The notes under the pieces: model-generated
The model's database searches: none
The model's input: only the letters and a program-made list of their open reading frames with translations
What the model was told of the DNA's origin: nothing
Assembly: GCA_963665075.1 (NCBI GenBank)
Contig: OY762063.1
Location: 744,001 to 808,000 of the forward strand
From: JAPULR01 sp963665075
Lineage (GTDB): Bacteria > Chloroflexota > Dehalococcoidia > Lucifugimonadales > GCA-2712585
DNA length: 64,000 nt
Direction: 5' to 3'
In this document: piece after piece, positions 15,927-25,365 of the stretch
Position numbering within the stretch: position 1 is the stretch's first letter
Layout of the letters: the number at the start of each line of letters is the position of its first letter
Made by a program: the position numbers and the translations under genes

Positions 15927-17279
15927 CTACCGCAACTCCTCCTGGTGCGTCCGACAGAAATCGCTGATTATGTCAATCGTCCGGTCGATCTCCGCGTCCG
16001 AATGCGCCCCCGATATGAACCCCCGCGGACTCCGCGTCACGAACACCCCGTTATTCATCAGGTGATTCTTCATCGCGTACCCCTTCGGGTTGTCCCGGTT
16101 CAGCAGCGTCATATTCGCGATGTCCCGGTAATTCTCCAACGGCTGACGCGTGAAATACATCCCCCAGATCGACCCGAAGTTGTAGCACCGCGCGTCAATC
16201 TCCAACTCGTCCGCCATCGCGTTCAACTCGTCCGTAATCTTGTCCCCCAGACGCCACAACTTCTTGTGAATCTCCCCGTCCCGCAGCAGCTCAATCGTCT
16301 TCAGCGCCGCCGCCACCCCGATAACCTGCCCGTTGTACGTCCCCTGGAAGAACACCGGCCCCTCCGGTTGGAACAGCGACATTATCTCCCGCTTCCCCGT
16401 CAACGCCGCAATCGGGAACCCGTTCGCCATCGCCTTCCCGAACACCCCCAGGTCCGGCGTCACCCCCAGCATCGCCCCCGCGCCCCCCAGATGCGTCCGA
16501 AATCCCGTCACCACCTCGTCGAACAGCAAAATAATCCCGTGCTTGTCGCACAACTCCCGCAGCAACTGAAGGAAGTCCAGCCGCATCACCGGGCAGCCTC
16601 CGCTGTACCCCGGCTCCACCACAATCGCCGCCAACTCGTCCTTCTCCCGCTCCACTATCCGCTCCACCGCCTCATTGTCATTGAACGGCGCCACCACCAC
16701 CTGCTCCGCCGTCGACTGCAACATCCCCGGATACTTCGCCACCGGCGTCGGATTGTCCGCCGGCCCCGCGTCCTCCAGATTCGGACGTATGCTCACTATC
16801 AAATAGTCGTGCCACCCGTGATACCCCCCCTCGAACTTCAACACCTTCGTCTTCCCCGTATACGCCCGCGCCACACGAACCGCGTTGTACATCGGATCCG
16901 ACCCGCCGCCGCCGCACAGGATGCTCATCTCCCCGCACGGAATTATCTCCGAAAGCAGCTTCGTCAGTTCCAACTCTTTCGGATGCGGGGTCGCCGACAG
17001 CACCCCCTCCTCCTCCATCACCTCGAACACCGCCTGACGCACCTGCGGGTCGTTGTACCCCAGCACCGCCGGCCCGAACGACCCGTGGTAGTCGATGAAC
17101 TCGTTGTCGTCCACGTCCCAAATCCGCGAACCCAGCGTCTTCTTGATGAACAACGGGTACGGCTCATACCACCGCCCGTCGCCAATGACCCCGGCGGGCG
17201 AATACTTCCGCGCCTCCTCGAACATCCTCAAAGTGTTTTCCGTCTTGATAGTAAGCTCAACCTCTAGCACGCTCTCCAC
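15927..17279 (-). CDS. Class III aminotransferase, glutamate-1-semialdehyde aminomutase-like
   Basis: 450 residues, fold-type I PLP enzyme. The PLP lysine is Lys282 in VFGKAMANGFP and the pyridine-N Asp is Asp254 in LLFDEVVTGFR. KFEGGYHGWHD (148-158) and QGTYNGQVIGVAAAL are typical of the HemL-like clade. The phosphate-binding NSGTEA block of true HemL is CGGGGSDPMYNA here, so a role as aminotransferase or amino-mutase on another substrate is likelier than heme synthesis. No hem genes are nearby. The start is uncertain: GTG at 17279 gives the full length but has no good Shine-Dalgarno; Met19 is an alternative. Confidence 0.87.
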   Translation of the reverse strand: MESVLEVELTIKTENTLRMFEEARKYSPAGVIGDGRWYEPYPLFIKKTLGSRIWDVDDNEFIDYHGSFGPAVLGYNDPQVRQAVFEVMEEEGVLSATPHPKELELTKLLSEIIPCGEMSILCGGGGSDPMYNAVRVARAYTGKTKVLKFEGGYHGWHDYLIVSIRPNLEDAGPADNPTPVAKYPGMLQSTAEQVVVAPFNDNEAVERIVEREKDELAAIVVEPGYSGGCPVMRLDFLQLLRELCDKHGIILLFDEVVTGFRTHLGGAGAMLGVTPDLGVFGKAMANGFPIAALTGKREIMSLFQPEGPVFFQGTYNGQVIGVAAALKTIELLRDGEIHKKLWRLGDKITDELNAMADELEIDARCYNFGSIWGMYFTRQPLENYRDIANMTLLNRDNPKGYAMKNHLMNNGVFVTRSPRGFISGAHSDAEIDRTIDIISDFCRTHQEELR

Positions 17280-17772
17280 CTCATACGATTTGTTGCTTCA
17301 AACCCGTTGTATATCCTCCATCCAGTCAGTCCATCCCTAACCCCTTCTCTTAGTCATTCCCACCCAACCACACACTGTCATTCTGAGGAGGCCCCGCGAC
17401 GAAGAATCCCCCTCCGTTCACCCTGACCATCCCCCGCTCACCCTGAGCCTGTCCTGAGCTTGTCGAAGGGCTTGTCGAAGGGTCGAGCGTCCCTCCGTCA
17501 TTCCCGCCATCCTCCATCCGTCATTCCCGCGTAGGCGGGAATCCATCTTCACCACTCACCCTAAGCCCCATCCCCGCTCACCCTGAGCTTGTCGAAGGGT
17601 CAAGCTCCCTCCCTTCTTCTCCCTTCCCCCTCGACGGGGGAAGGTTAGGATGGGGGTGGTTCGGGTTGGATGGATGACACATTTAGCAGTTACGCAAAGC
17701 TCTCCTTCATGGGGGAAGGATAGAGCCCGCCCCGTACTTGATACGGGGATGGGGGTGATACTCACTTGTCTC
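17280..17772. repeat. Repeat cluster (families F, B, A, C and MITE right end)
   Basis: No gene is seen. In order: family F (about 17376-17410), expanded B (17434-17488), A left arm and hairpin (about 17498-17545), B (17575-17610), C (17621-17660) and a MITE right-end sequence (about 17670-17712, ending GCAGTTACGCAAAGCTCTCC). All in + orientation. Confidence 0.75.
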
Positions 17773-18951
17773 TTACACCCCCATCCGATAACGCTGCACC
17801 GCATTATCACAAACAATTTTCCGCTTAACGCCCTCGTCCAACTGCCCCATCGTCCGCTCGATGACGTCCCCCGAATCCGGCCACACCCCGTCGGGATGCG
17901 GATAGTCCGACCCCCACATCAGGTTGTTCTCCCCGATGAACTCCGCCATGTACCCCACCGTCGGGTCATCCTGGAACGTCGTCGCCCCCTGCCGGAACCA
18001 GTACTCGCTCGGCATCAGGCTCAACGGCGGGTCGAACTTCTTGTCGATCAGATTATCCTTGTACTGCACGTCCAGACGCTCCGTCACGAACGGCACCCAC
18101 CCCGCGCCGCACTCCCCCAGCACAAACTGGAAATCGGGAAACTTCTCGCACGTCCCGCTCATGATTATGCTCGCCAGCCATTCCGAACCTGCCAGCTGGC
18201 TCAACGTCAAGTACGTCCCCTTCTGCGCCAACTCGTTCTGCTCGGCCTCCTCCGGGCTGAAAGCCTCCCCCGACTTCCGGTCCGTCGGCGGCTGTGGCAC
18301 CCGAATGCCGCCCCCGCCGATGTGGAACGAAAGCGGCAGTCCCGTATCCTGCGCCGCCTCCCATAGCGGGTCCCAATACCCGTCCCGCATATAGATCGGC
18401 CACGTGAACGACGTATACAAGTCCGCGCCCCGAAGTCCCAGCTTTGCCGCACGACGAAGCTCGTCCGCCGCCGTAATCGGGTCCGTGATGGGTATGCACG
18501 CCAGCGCGTACCACCGTCCGGGACGCGTGTTGCAGAAGTCCACCGCCCACTCGTTATAGATGCGATACGTCGTCGTCAGCAAGTCCAGGTCCTTGATCCG
18601 CATCCCCGCGTTCGTCATCCCGTACAACACCTCCGCGTCAATCCCGTCCATCTCCATGTCCTTCATCCGCAACTCCGGCGTCGTCGGATGCGGCCCGCCC
18701 TCGTAGTACCCCACGTCATACATCCTGTCGATGCGATACCGAAGGTTGCGTCGAGGCGCCGTGAACGCGAATCCCAGACCGCCCGCCACGCCCAGCTCCG
18801 TCCCTTCCGCAACCCATCGCGGCCCCTCCTCCGTGTCCACCACCCGCGGCACGTCATCCTTCAGATGCGCCGGCGCGTTGTCAATGAAAAGATCCCCCGG
18901 CAGCCAACTCAGGTCGATGTGCGAATCCCCCGAAACTCGGTTGTACTCCAT
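17773..18951 (-). CDS. Amidohydrolase_2 family metal-dependent hydrolase/decarboxylase
   Basis: 392 residues of the ACMS-decarboxylase-like amidohydrolase family, which decarboxylate or hydrolyse aromatic and ring-cleavage acids. The N-terminal motif DSHID (9-13), the barrel His in LPLSFHIGGGG and the late Asp in MWGSDYPHPDG are present, and MDGIDAEVLYG is the usual second block. ATG at 18951 is preceded by GGGGAG. It is similar in plan to the protein at 34049-35170. It is separated from its neighbours by repeat DNA, so no operon is evident. Confidence 0.87.
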   Translation of the reverse strand: MEYNRVSGDSHIDLSWLPGDLFIDNAPAHLKDDVPRVVDTEEGPRWVAEGTELGVAGGLGFAFTAPRRNLRYRIDRMYDVGYYEGGPHPTTPELRMKDMEMDGIDAEVLYGMTNAGMRIKDLDLLTTTYRIYNEWAVDFCNTRPGRWYALACIPITDPITAADELRRAAKLGLRGADLYTSFTWPIYMRDGYWDPLWEAAQDTGLPLSFHIGGGGIRVPQPPTDRKSGEAFSPEEAEQNELAQKGTYLTLSQLAGSEWLASIIMSGTCEKFPDFQFVLGECGAGWVPFVTERLDVQYKDNLIDKKFDPPLSLMPSEYWFRQGATTFQDDPTVGYMAEFIGENNLMWGSDYPHPDGVWPDSGDVIERTMGQLDEGVKRKIVCDNAVQRYRMGV

Positions 18952-19234
18952 TGCGCTCCCCCTTCAACAGTCTCCCTGCGACTATACTAAAGATAACCCC
19001 ATTCGGCAACAAACCCCCTCCCTCCCCACACTCCGCGCCCCTCCGTCATTCCCGCGAAGGCGGGAATCCACCTTCTCCCCTCCCCCTTTCCTACGTAGGG
19101 GCGACCGGCCGGTCGCCCGCCATGCCCAACAGCAATCCCCCGTAGGGGCGGGTTTGAAACCCGCCCATCCCCCCCTCCACAAACCTTTCGTAGGGGCGAC
19201 TGGCAGTCGCCCGTCGTGTACCACCAGACCACCC

Positions 19235-19300
19235 CCAAAAACTGCCACCACCCTTGACCCCAACCCCCAATCCTGCTACCATCCCTAACATGAAACATAC
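19235..19300 (+). promoter_or_regulatory. Promoter-like module shared with 49605-49672
   Basis: AAAACTGCCA, TTGACC, an 18-base spacer, CTACCATC and ATGAAACATA occur in the same order here and at 49.6 kb. No convincing gene follows; it could drive a small RNA or be a repeat family. Confidence 0.4.
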
Positions 19301-19624
19301 ATACCAATTCCACAACTTCACAGGAGCTTCCACCAAACCCAATCCCCCTTCCGGTAAAAGCCTCCCATTCGTTCTTACCACAACATATAACGAATCCCAA
19401 ATTTCCCCCCAATCAGCTATGAAAACTCCCTTCGTATCCCACCACAGAAAAAAAGGAAGCCAAACGAAACGAATCACCTCTACTACAACAACAACCCCCC
19501 TTCCCCCTCCGTCATTCCGGCGAAAGCCGGAATCCAGTTCCCTCCCTTCCCTCTCCGATCATCCTGAGCCTGTCGAAGGGTCGAGCGGATGCGGGGTAGG
19601 ATGAAGGTCGCCCCCCAACCCCGG

Positions 19625-19676
19625 TTGACCCCCCTTCCCCCTACGGCTACAATCCCACCAACCCCAACACCGGAGG
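19625..19676 (+). promoter_or_regulatory. Promoter and Shine-Dalgarno of the prolidase-like amidohydrolase
   Basis: TTGACC (19625-19630), 17-base spacer, TACAAT (19648-19653), then GGAGG near 19672 before the ATG at 19687. Confidence 0.6.
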
Positions 19677-19686
19677 CTAACCCCCC

Positions 19687-20898
19687 ATGAACCTCATCAT
19701 CCGCAACGTCAACCTCATCGACGGCACCGGCGCCGACCCCGTCCCCTCCGCCAGCGTCGTCGTCGAAAACGGCCTAATCTCCTGGATTGGAGAAGGCGAC
19801 ATCTCCTCCCTCAACCGCTCCCACTACGAAGAAATCAACGGCCAGGACCTCACCCTCATGCCCGGCACACTAGACTGCCACGAACACTTCTGCGGCGACG
19901 GCGGCAAGGACGGCGTCCGCATCATGTCCCAGCAGGCCGATGACCGCGACGTCCTCTTCGAACGCGCCGTCAACAATGCCCGCCGCTCCCTCATGGCCGG
20001 CCAGACCTCCGCCCGCGATGTCGGCTCCCCCCACGGCATCAGCATCACCCTCGCCCGCGCCGTCGCCGCCGGCGCCATCCCCGGCCCCCGCATCACCGCC
20101 TCCGGCCAGTGGATCCAGTTCCCCACCACCTGGCCCGGCGCCAGCATGCGCACCGTCAACAGCGCCGACCAGATGCGCGAGACTATCACCGCCCAGATTG
20201 CCCAGGGCGCCGGCCTCATCAAGGTCGGAGCCACTGGCGAGAATGAAGACGGCACCGGCTACGGCACCCTCGGCTACGACATCGCAAAGCTCGTCGCCGA
20301 CATGGCCCACGCCGCCGGACTCAAGGCCGCCGCCCACTGCTGGTACGCTCGACCCGAAGACACCCCCGGCGTCTTCGACGGCGCACGCCAGGCCGTCGCC
20401 GCCGGCATCGACTCCATCGAACACGGCACCCACATCGACGACGAAACCGCCAAGCTCATGGCGAAAATGGGCACCTACCACGTTCCCACCCAGTCCACCT
20501 GGGACTACCCCATCCGCGCCGCCGAACGATGGAACCTCCCCAAAGCCGATCTCGAGAAGTACGAGCATCAGAGGGATTCCTCCATCGCCAGCGTCAAGCG
20601 CAGCATGAAATACGGCGTCAAGATAGTCGCGGGCACCGACGCAGGCGGCGCCCCCGTCCGCCACGGCACCCTCGTCCGCGAAATGGAACTCCTCGTCCAG
20701 TCCGGCATGGACCCGATGGACGCCATCCGCGCCGCCACCGGCCTCGCCGCCGAACTCACAGGCACCCTCGACCACGTCGGCACCGTCGAAGTCGGCAAAC
20801 TCGCCGACCTGATTCTCGTGGATGGCGACCCCATGTACGACATGCAAGCCCTACGCCAAATCTGGGCCGTCTTCCAGGGCGGCCGCCGCATCCGCTAA
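19687..20898 (+). CDS. Amidohydrolase, Xaa-Pro dipeptidase/imidazolonepropionase-like
   Basis: 403 residues with a complete binuclear site: DCHEH (63-67), the carboxylatable Lys179 in LIKVGATGE, His217 in AAAHCW, His246 in EHGTH and Asp318 in AGTDAGG. This pattern fits the Sgx9260/prolidase-like amidohydrolases that cleave N-acyl or dipeptide bonds to proline, arginine or lysine. The C-terminal VGTVEVGKLADLILVDGDP returns to the beta-sandwich. There is no signal peptide. The start follows GGAGG. The exact substrate is open. Confidence 0.9.
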   Translation: MNLIIRNVNLIDGTGADPVPSASVVVENGLISWIGEGDISSLNRSHYEEINGQDLTLMPGTLDCHEHFCGDGGKDGVRIMSQQADDRDVLFERAVNNARRSLMAGQTSARDVGSPHGISITLARAVAAGAIPGPRITASGQWIQFPTTWPGASMRTVNSADQMRETITAQIAQGAGLIKVGATGENEDGTGYGTLGYDIAKLVADMAHAAGLKAAAHCWYARPEDTPGVFDGARQAVAAGIDSIEHGTHIDDETAKLMAKMGTYHVPTQSTWDYPIRAAERWNLPKADLEKYEHQRDSSIASVKRSMKYGVKIVAGTDAGGAPVRHGTLVREMELLVQSGMDPMDAIRAATGLAAELTGTLDHVGTVEVGKLADLILVDGDPMYDMQALRQIWAVFQGGRRIR

Positions 20899-21365
20899 CC
20901 CCATGCCCCCCATCTCCACAACCCGCACCGGCATTCCCACCTCTTCTCTTGCTCCCGCGCAAGCCGGATCCCACCGAAACCGCCGATTATTTCAATGTGC
21001 CGTGTACGCTTGCTCCCGCGAAAGCGGGAGCCCACCCCTCCACCCGTCATTCCCGCCACCCCCTTCGCCATTCCCGCCACCCCCTCCGTCATTCCCGCCA
21101 CCCCCTTCGTCATTCCCGCCACCCCCTTCGTCATTCCCGCGAAGGCGGGAATCCACCGCAACCCACGCCCATCACCCCCACCTCTCCTATGCCATCCTCT
21201 CCGCTCACCCTGAACTCACCACCCCCGCTCACCCTGAGCCTGTCGAAGGGTCGAGCGGGCTGCCCCCCTCTTACCTCTTCCCCCTTGACGGGGGAAGATT
21301 GAGATGGGGGTGATTCCCCCCTCCCAACAACCCAAACCCCACAGAAAGGAACCCACCAACCCGCC
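20899..21365. repeat. Repeat cluster with 21-bp left-arm array
   Basis: No gene is seen. A CTCCC-type A hairpin (about 21008-21032) precedes five 21-bp units starting at 21046, 21067, 21088, 21109 and 21130; only the last ends in a full hairpin (to 21155). Then follow a family B copy (about 21224-21258) and a C hairpin (about 21280-21318). Confidence 0.8.
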
Positions 21366-22466
21366 ATGACCACCAACAAAATCAACGTCGGCATCATCGG
21401 CGCCAACCCCAACGTCGGCTGGGCCGGTCGCGCCCACTTCCCCGCCCTCCTCAACCTCCCCGAATTCAACGTCGCCGCCCTCTGCACCAGCAGACCCGAA
21501 AGCGCAAAGTCCGCCGCCGAATACTACAACGTCCCCAACTACTACCACGACTTCCGCGAGATGATCAACCAGCCCGACCTCGACCTAATCTCCGTCTCCG
21601 TAAGAGTAACCCTCCACCGCGAAATGGTCCTCGCCGCCCTCGCCGCGGGCAAGCACGTCTTCTGCGAATGGCCCCTCGGCAGAAACCTCGACGAAGCCGA
21701 AGAAATGGTCTCCGCCGCCCGCGGCCTCAACCAACGCACCATGATCGGCCTCCAGGCCCAGGGCGACCCCGTCCTCCTCCGACTCAAGCAGCTACTCCAG
21801 GAAGGCTACGTCGGCCAAATCCTCAGCTGCAACATGAACCTCTTTACCGAAGGCCGCATCCACCTCGAATCCGCCGATACCTGGGAAGCCGAGTACGTCA
21901 ACGGCGCGTCGGCGCTCACCATCGGCGGCGGTCACACCCTCGACGCCCTCGCATTCTGCGTCGCCGACTTCCACGAAATATCCGCCCAGGTGACCACCGA
22001 ACTCAAGCATCGCTATGTCTCCGACACCAACACCTACGTCCCCGTCACCTCCCCCGACCATATCTTCATCAACGGCAAGCTCGCCAACGGCGCCGCCGTA
22101 TCCGCCGCCGTCGCCTACGTCCCCTGGCACACCGGCGGCTGGCGAATGGAAATCTACGGCTCCGAAGGTACCCTCAGAGCCGTCTCCGACAGCTACCCTC
22201 AAATCGTCAAGCCCCGCCTCTTCGGCGCCCGCAAGGACGATAGCGAACTGAAGGAACTCCCTATCCCCGACGACCTGACATGGATTCCCCCGGAAGTCCC
22301 CGAAGGCCCCGGCTGCAACGTCGCTCAGATTTTCCGACGCATGGCCGAAGGCATCCGCGCCGGCCACAACATCGACCCCGACTTCAACCGCGCCCTCAAA
22401 ATCCACCGCCTCATCCACGCCATCGAAGAAGCCTCCCGCACCGGCCAACGCCTCAAACTCCCCTAA
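21366..22466 (+). CDS. Gfo/Idh/MocA family oxidoreductase
   Basis: 366 residues. The N-terminal Rossmann fold has VGIIGANPNVGWAGRAHFPAL (NAD(P)-binding loop) and DLDLISVSVRVTLHREMVLAALAAGKHVFCEWPL. The EWPLGRN motif in place of EKP is typical of the Gal80-like branch of this family. The C-terminal sheet domain would bind a sugar or cyclitol. No sugar transporter or kinase is adjacent, so the substrate is unknown. ATG at 21366; an AAAGGA lies rather far upstream, so initiation signals are weak. Confidence 0.9.
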   Translation: MTTNKINVGIIGANPNVGWAGRAHFPALLNLPEFNVAALCTSRPESAKSAAEYYNVPNYYHDFREMINQPDLDLISVSVRVTLHREMVLAALAAGKHVFCEWPLGRNLDEAEEMVSAARGLNQRTMIGLQAQGDPVLLRLKQLLQEGYVGQILSCNMNLFTEGRIHLESADTWEAEYVNGASALTIGGGHTLDALAFCVADFHEISAQVTTELKHRYVSDTNTYVPVTSPDHIFINGKLANGAAVSAAVAYVPWHTGGWRMEIYGSEGTLRAVSDSYPQIVKPRLFGARKDDSELKELPIPDDLTWIPPEVPEGPGCNVAQIFRRMAEGIRAGHNIDPDFNRALKIHRLIHAIEEASRTGQRLKLP

Positions 22467-22818
22467 CCCCCACCCCTCATTCCCGCCCCCTTCTTTTCCT
22501 CTCCCTTGAGGGAGAGGATTAAGGTGAGGGTGAAAACGCCTCCAACCCACGCTTCCTACCATCCCATCCGTCATTCTCGCTCTCCCCTTCCCATCATTCC
22601 CGCCCCCCTTCTCGTCATTCCCGCGAAGGCGGGAATCCACCGCCACCCACGCCCATCGCACCACACCCGGGCTCCCATCCTCCCCCGTAGGGGCGACCGG
22701 CCGGTCGCCCCTACCCCATCGCGCCACAACCCAATTCCCACAAAAACGCGCCCGGCCCCTCAATCAAGGCCGGGCGCGTCACTGCTTCCTAATCAGCGTC
22801 GGCTTCCCGTCTCCACCC
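22467..22818. repeat. Repeat cluster and terminator region
   Basis: No gene is seen. A C-variant hairpin (22498-22533), degenerate A left arms followed by an intact A hairpin (22614-22639), a family D palindrome (22686-22711) and the terminator of the first solute-binding gene. Confidence 0.75.
22742..22778 (-). terminator. Rho-independent terminator of solute-binding gene 1
   Basis: Perfect 11-bp stem CGCGCCCGGCC (22747-22757) with GGCCGGGCGCG (22768-22778), followed on the minus strand by TTTTTG. Confidence 0.85.
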
Positions 22819-24900
22819 CTACCTCAACTTCGCGTACTCCCACTTCACCGTCGCTGACCGCAGCCCCAGATACTCCTCAATCACCCCTGGGTCGTACCCG
22901 TAGGTCTGGAAGTACCAGAACAGCGGAACCGTCGCGTAGTTGTTGTACAGGTAATCGCCCAGCGCCTCCATCTGCTGAATCCGCCTCACCTTGTCGATCG
23001 TAACCTCAAACTCCCTTATCATCCGGTCCAGGTCCGGGTGATCGAACGTGTGCGACGTGAAGTTCTGGTCGATGTGTGCGGGTATCTTCAGGTTCAGTAC
23101 CATCTGAAGTTCGTGGGACACCCGACCGAAGGGCATCATGCCGGCTCCAACGTCCAGTCCGTACTCCTTCATCTGCCCCCAGAGATTGTCCGTCTCATCC
23201 ACCGAATCGATCTGGATGCCGACGGCCTTCCAGTAGTTCGCCACCGTCTCCGTCAGGTCCCCAATCTCTGGAATCACGGCGTTGGCTCCGAACTTGACCT
23301 CCATCTTGAACCCGTCAGGATAGCCCGCCTCCGCCAGGAGCCGCTTGGCCTCCTCGGCGTCATAAGGGTACGGCACAAAGCTGTCCTTGAAGCCGTAGTC
23401 CGACGGCGGGAAGATGTGGGTCACGGGCATGAACGCCATCTCGCCGCCATAGAAGACTTCGTTCATCTCCTCCCGGTTGATGGCGATGTTCAGCGCCTTC
23501 CTGACGTTAATGTCGAGCAACGGGTTCTCCTCGTTCAAAGTGACGCCGAACTCCTCCGTCGCCCCTTCCGGAAGCTGGTAGAACTGGCCTCCCCAGTGCA
23601 ACTCCACCATGTTGGAAGGCTGGGTGCTCCGTACTACCGCGAAGCCCCTGTCGCGAATCCGCTGTACGCCCTCCACCGTGTTGGAGATGATGGACATCTG
23701 CACTTCCTTGGTCAACAGCACCGCCTCCCTCGTGGCCTGCTCCCGTATCAACCGGAACTCCAACTCGTCCATCTCCGCCGTCTTGCGCCAGTGGTTGTCC
23801 ACCTTCTCATACAGGAAATGGTCGTTGATCTCATGGCTCACAAACCTGAAGGCGCCCGTGCCAACCGGATGGGCCGCATATCCCTCGTCCCCCACCTGAT
23901 TGTAGTAATCCTCGCTCTGCATCACGAAGGTGAGTTCAGACGCCCAGAAGTCCAGGATCGGCTCCGGCGCCGATATGTTCATGTCAATCTCGTAGGGACC
24001 TTTCACGTCGAAGCCGCTTTCGTCAGGGAGCCAACGCTGCCAGAAGACCGCGCCCGTAAGCGCCGCGTCCTCCTTGCTCACCTCCCGCCAGGTGTGGATA
24101 ACGTCGTCGGCGTTAAACTCAACGCCCTCCCAGCCGGGAGCGTCGTTGAACATCACGCCCTCCTGTAGCTGGAAAGACCAGGTCGTGCCGTCGGGGCTTA
24201 TCGAGTATTCCTTCGCCAACTGCGGCTCGAACTCGTAAGTCACCCGATGATTCCCAATCAGGAAGTCGAAAGCGGGTCGGATGTGAATCACGCCGCCGAA
24301 CCCAGCCTTCCGCGGCAGCGTGTCCTGAATCACCATCGGCGGCATCGCTATCGCAACCCTCGACACCACCGGCACCGGCGCCATCGTCGGCGCGGGCGTC
24401 GGAACCGCCGTAGGTGCGGGCGTTGGCGTCGGCTCCGGCGTGGCCACCGCCGCCTTCACTATCCGCTCCACGTCAGCCTGAGACAAAGGCTCCCGCTGTC
24501 TGGCCGCCGCTTCCGCCAGCGCCGCGCCGATGGCCGCAGTCACGTCCTCCTGCTTCACTCCCTCAGCCGCCGCCGCCGCTACCGCGCTGTCAACCATCGC
24601 CTGTATCTCCGAACTGGAAATCCCTTCCGGCGCGCTTTCGCTCACCGCTGCCTCAATCAGTGACCGGATCTGGTCCTCCGACAAAGGCGGCTGCATCTGC
24701 GCCATTGCGTTCAGCATCGTTTGCTCCAGCCGCGCGGCCATCTGGTCCGCCATCGCCGTAATGTCAACGGTAGGCGCGACAGGCGCAGGCGTCGGTTCCG
24801 GTTCATCCTCCTCGCCGCACGCCACAATCACCAGCAGCGCACATCCCAACACCGCCAACATCGCCATTGCTTTCCACGTTTTCTGTCGCCAGGCATCCAT
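22819..24900 (-). CDS. Solute-binding lipoprotein, family 5 (SBP 1)
   Basis: 693 residues. Family-5 binding proteins deliver peptides, nickel, opines or sugars to ABC permeases. The lipoprotein signal ends LLVIVAC with Cys28. Residues 30-180 form a linker of Pro/Thr runs and helical Ala/Glu/Gln-rich segments, followed by the SBP_bac_5 domain (YEFEPQLAKEYSISPDGTTWSFQLQEGVMF, then NVRKALNIAINREEMNE). I use the ATG at 24900, with GGGGG 8 bases upstream; a GTG at 24957 would add 19 residues. It is the most divergent of four tandem paralogues and ends differently (VKWEYAKLR). No permease or ATPase gene is present. Confidence 0.9.
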   Translation of the reverse strand: MDAWRQKTWKAMAMLAVLGCALLVIVACGEEDEPEPTPAPVAPTVDITAMADQMAARLEQTMLNAMAQMQPPLSEDQIRSLIEAAVSESAPEGISSSEIQAMVDSAVAAAAAEGVKQEDVTAAIGAALAEAAARQREPLSQADVERIVKAAVATPEPTPTPAPTAVPTPAPTMAPVPVVSRVAIAMPPMVIQDTLPRKAGFGGVIHIRPAFDFLIGNHRVTYEFEPQLAKEYSISPDGTTWSFQLQEGVMFNDAPGWEGVEFNADDVIHTWREVSKEDAALTGAVFWQRWLPDESGFDVKGPYEIDMNISAPEPILDFWASELTFVMQSEDYYNQVGDEGYAAHPVGTGAFRFVSHEINDHFLYEKVDNHWRKTAEMDELEFRLIREQATREAVLLTKEVQMSIISNTVEGVQRIRDRGFAVVRSTQPSNMVELHWGGQFYQLPEGATEEFGVTLNEENPLLDINVRKALNIAINREEMNEVFYGGEMAFMPVTHIFPPSDYGFKDSFVPYPYDAEEAKRLLAEAGYPDGFKMEVKFGANAVIPEIGDLTETVANYWKAVGIQIDSVDETDNLWGQMKEYGLDVGAGMMPFGRVSHELQMVLNLKIPAHIDQNFTSHTFDHPDLDRMIREFEVTIDKVRRIQQMEALGDYLYNNYATVPLFWYFQTYGYDPGVIEEYLGLRSATVKWEYAKLR

Positions 24901-24960
24901 CGCAAGCACCCCCTGCATTTTCATTCTTAGGATGGGTTCACGCCCGCAGGCGTTCACCGC

Positions 24961-24989
24961 ATATTATAGGAACGCAATTTGAGTGTCAA
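24961..24989 (-). promoter_or_regulatory. Promoter of SBP 1
   Basis: Minus strand TTGACA (24984-24989) with TATAAT 15 bases on (24963-24968) or TAATAT at 17 bases (24961-24966). The following TATGCGGTGAA is shared with the SBP 2 promoter. Confidence 0.7.
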
Positions 24990-25298
24990 CTTACACAATC
25001 ACCCCGCCGAATCACCCTCGCCTTCAACTCAACATCCCAACTCACCCAGCCTTAGACACCCCGATTACGAAATTCGTAACTACCCACTCCCCGCCATCCC
25101 CTCCGTCATTCCCGCGAAGGCGGGAATCCACCGCAACCCACGCCCATCTTCCCACGTAGGGGCGACCGGCCGTCGCCCCTATCCCGTTGCCGCTCACCCT
25201 GATCCTGTCCTGAGCTTGTCGAAGGGTCGAACGCCCCCATTCTTACCCCCTCTCCCAGGATGGGAGAGGGTTGGGGTGATGGCGCCCCCTTCCCCCCA
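24990..25298. repeat. Repeat cluster between SBP 1 and SBP 2
   Basis: No gene is seen. A hairpin (25105-25130), family D palindrome (25157-25181), family B (25191-25231) and a C-variant hairpin (25247-25280), all in + orientation. Confidence 0.7.
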
Positions 25299-25335
25299 CA
25301 AAAAGCAATCGCCCTCCGTTTGGAGGGCGATTGCT
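25299..25335 (-). terminator. Rho-independent terminator of SBP 2
   Basis: Perfect 14-bp stem AGCAATCGCCCTCC (25304-25317) with its complement (25322-25335), followed on the minus strand by TTTTTGTG. Confidence 0.85.
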
Positions 25336-25365
25336 CAAGTGTTTCCGAAGTTTATCAGAGTCGGC

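Larger units (their letters stand above)
18952..19686. repeat. 735-bp repeat and promoter region
   Basis: No gene is supported. It holds an A hairpin (19043-19070), three family D palindromes (19095-19119, 19141-19168, 19189-19213) with different loop halves, a promoter-like module (19235-19300, listed separately), an AT-richer stretch (19300-19495), a second A hairpin (19516-19541), a family B copy (19560-19590) and the promoter of the next gene. Confidence 0.7.
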
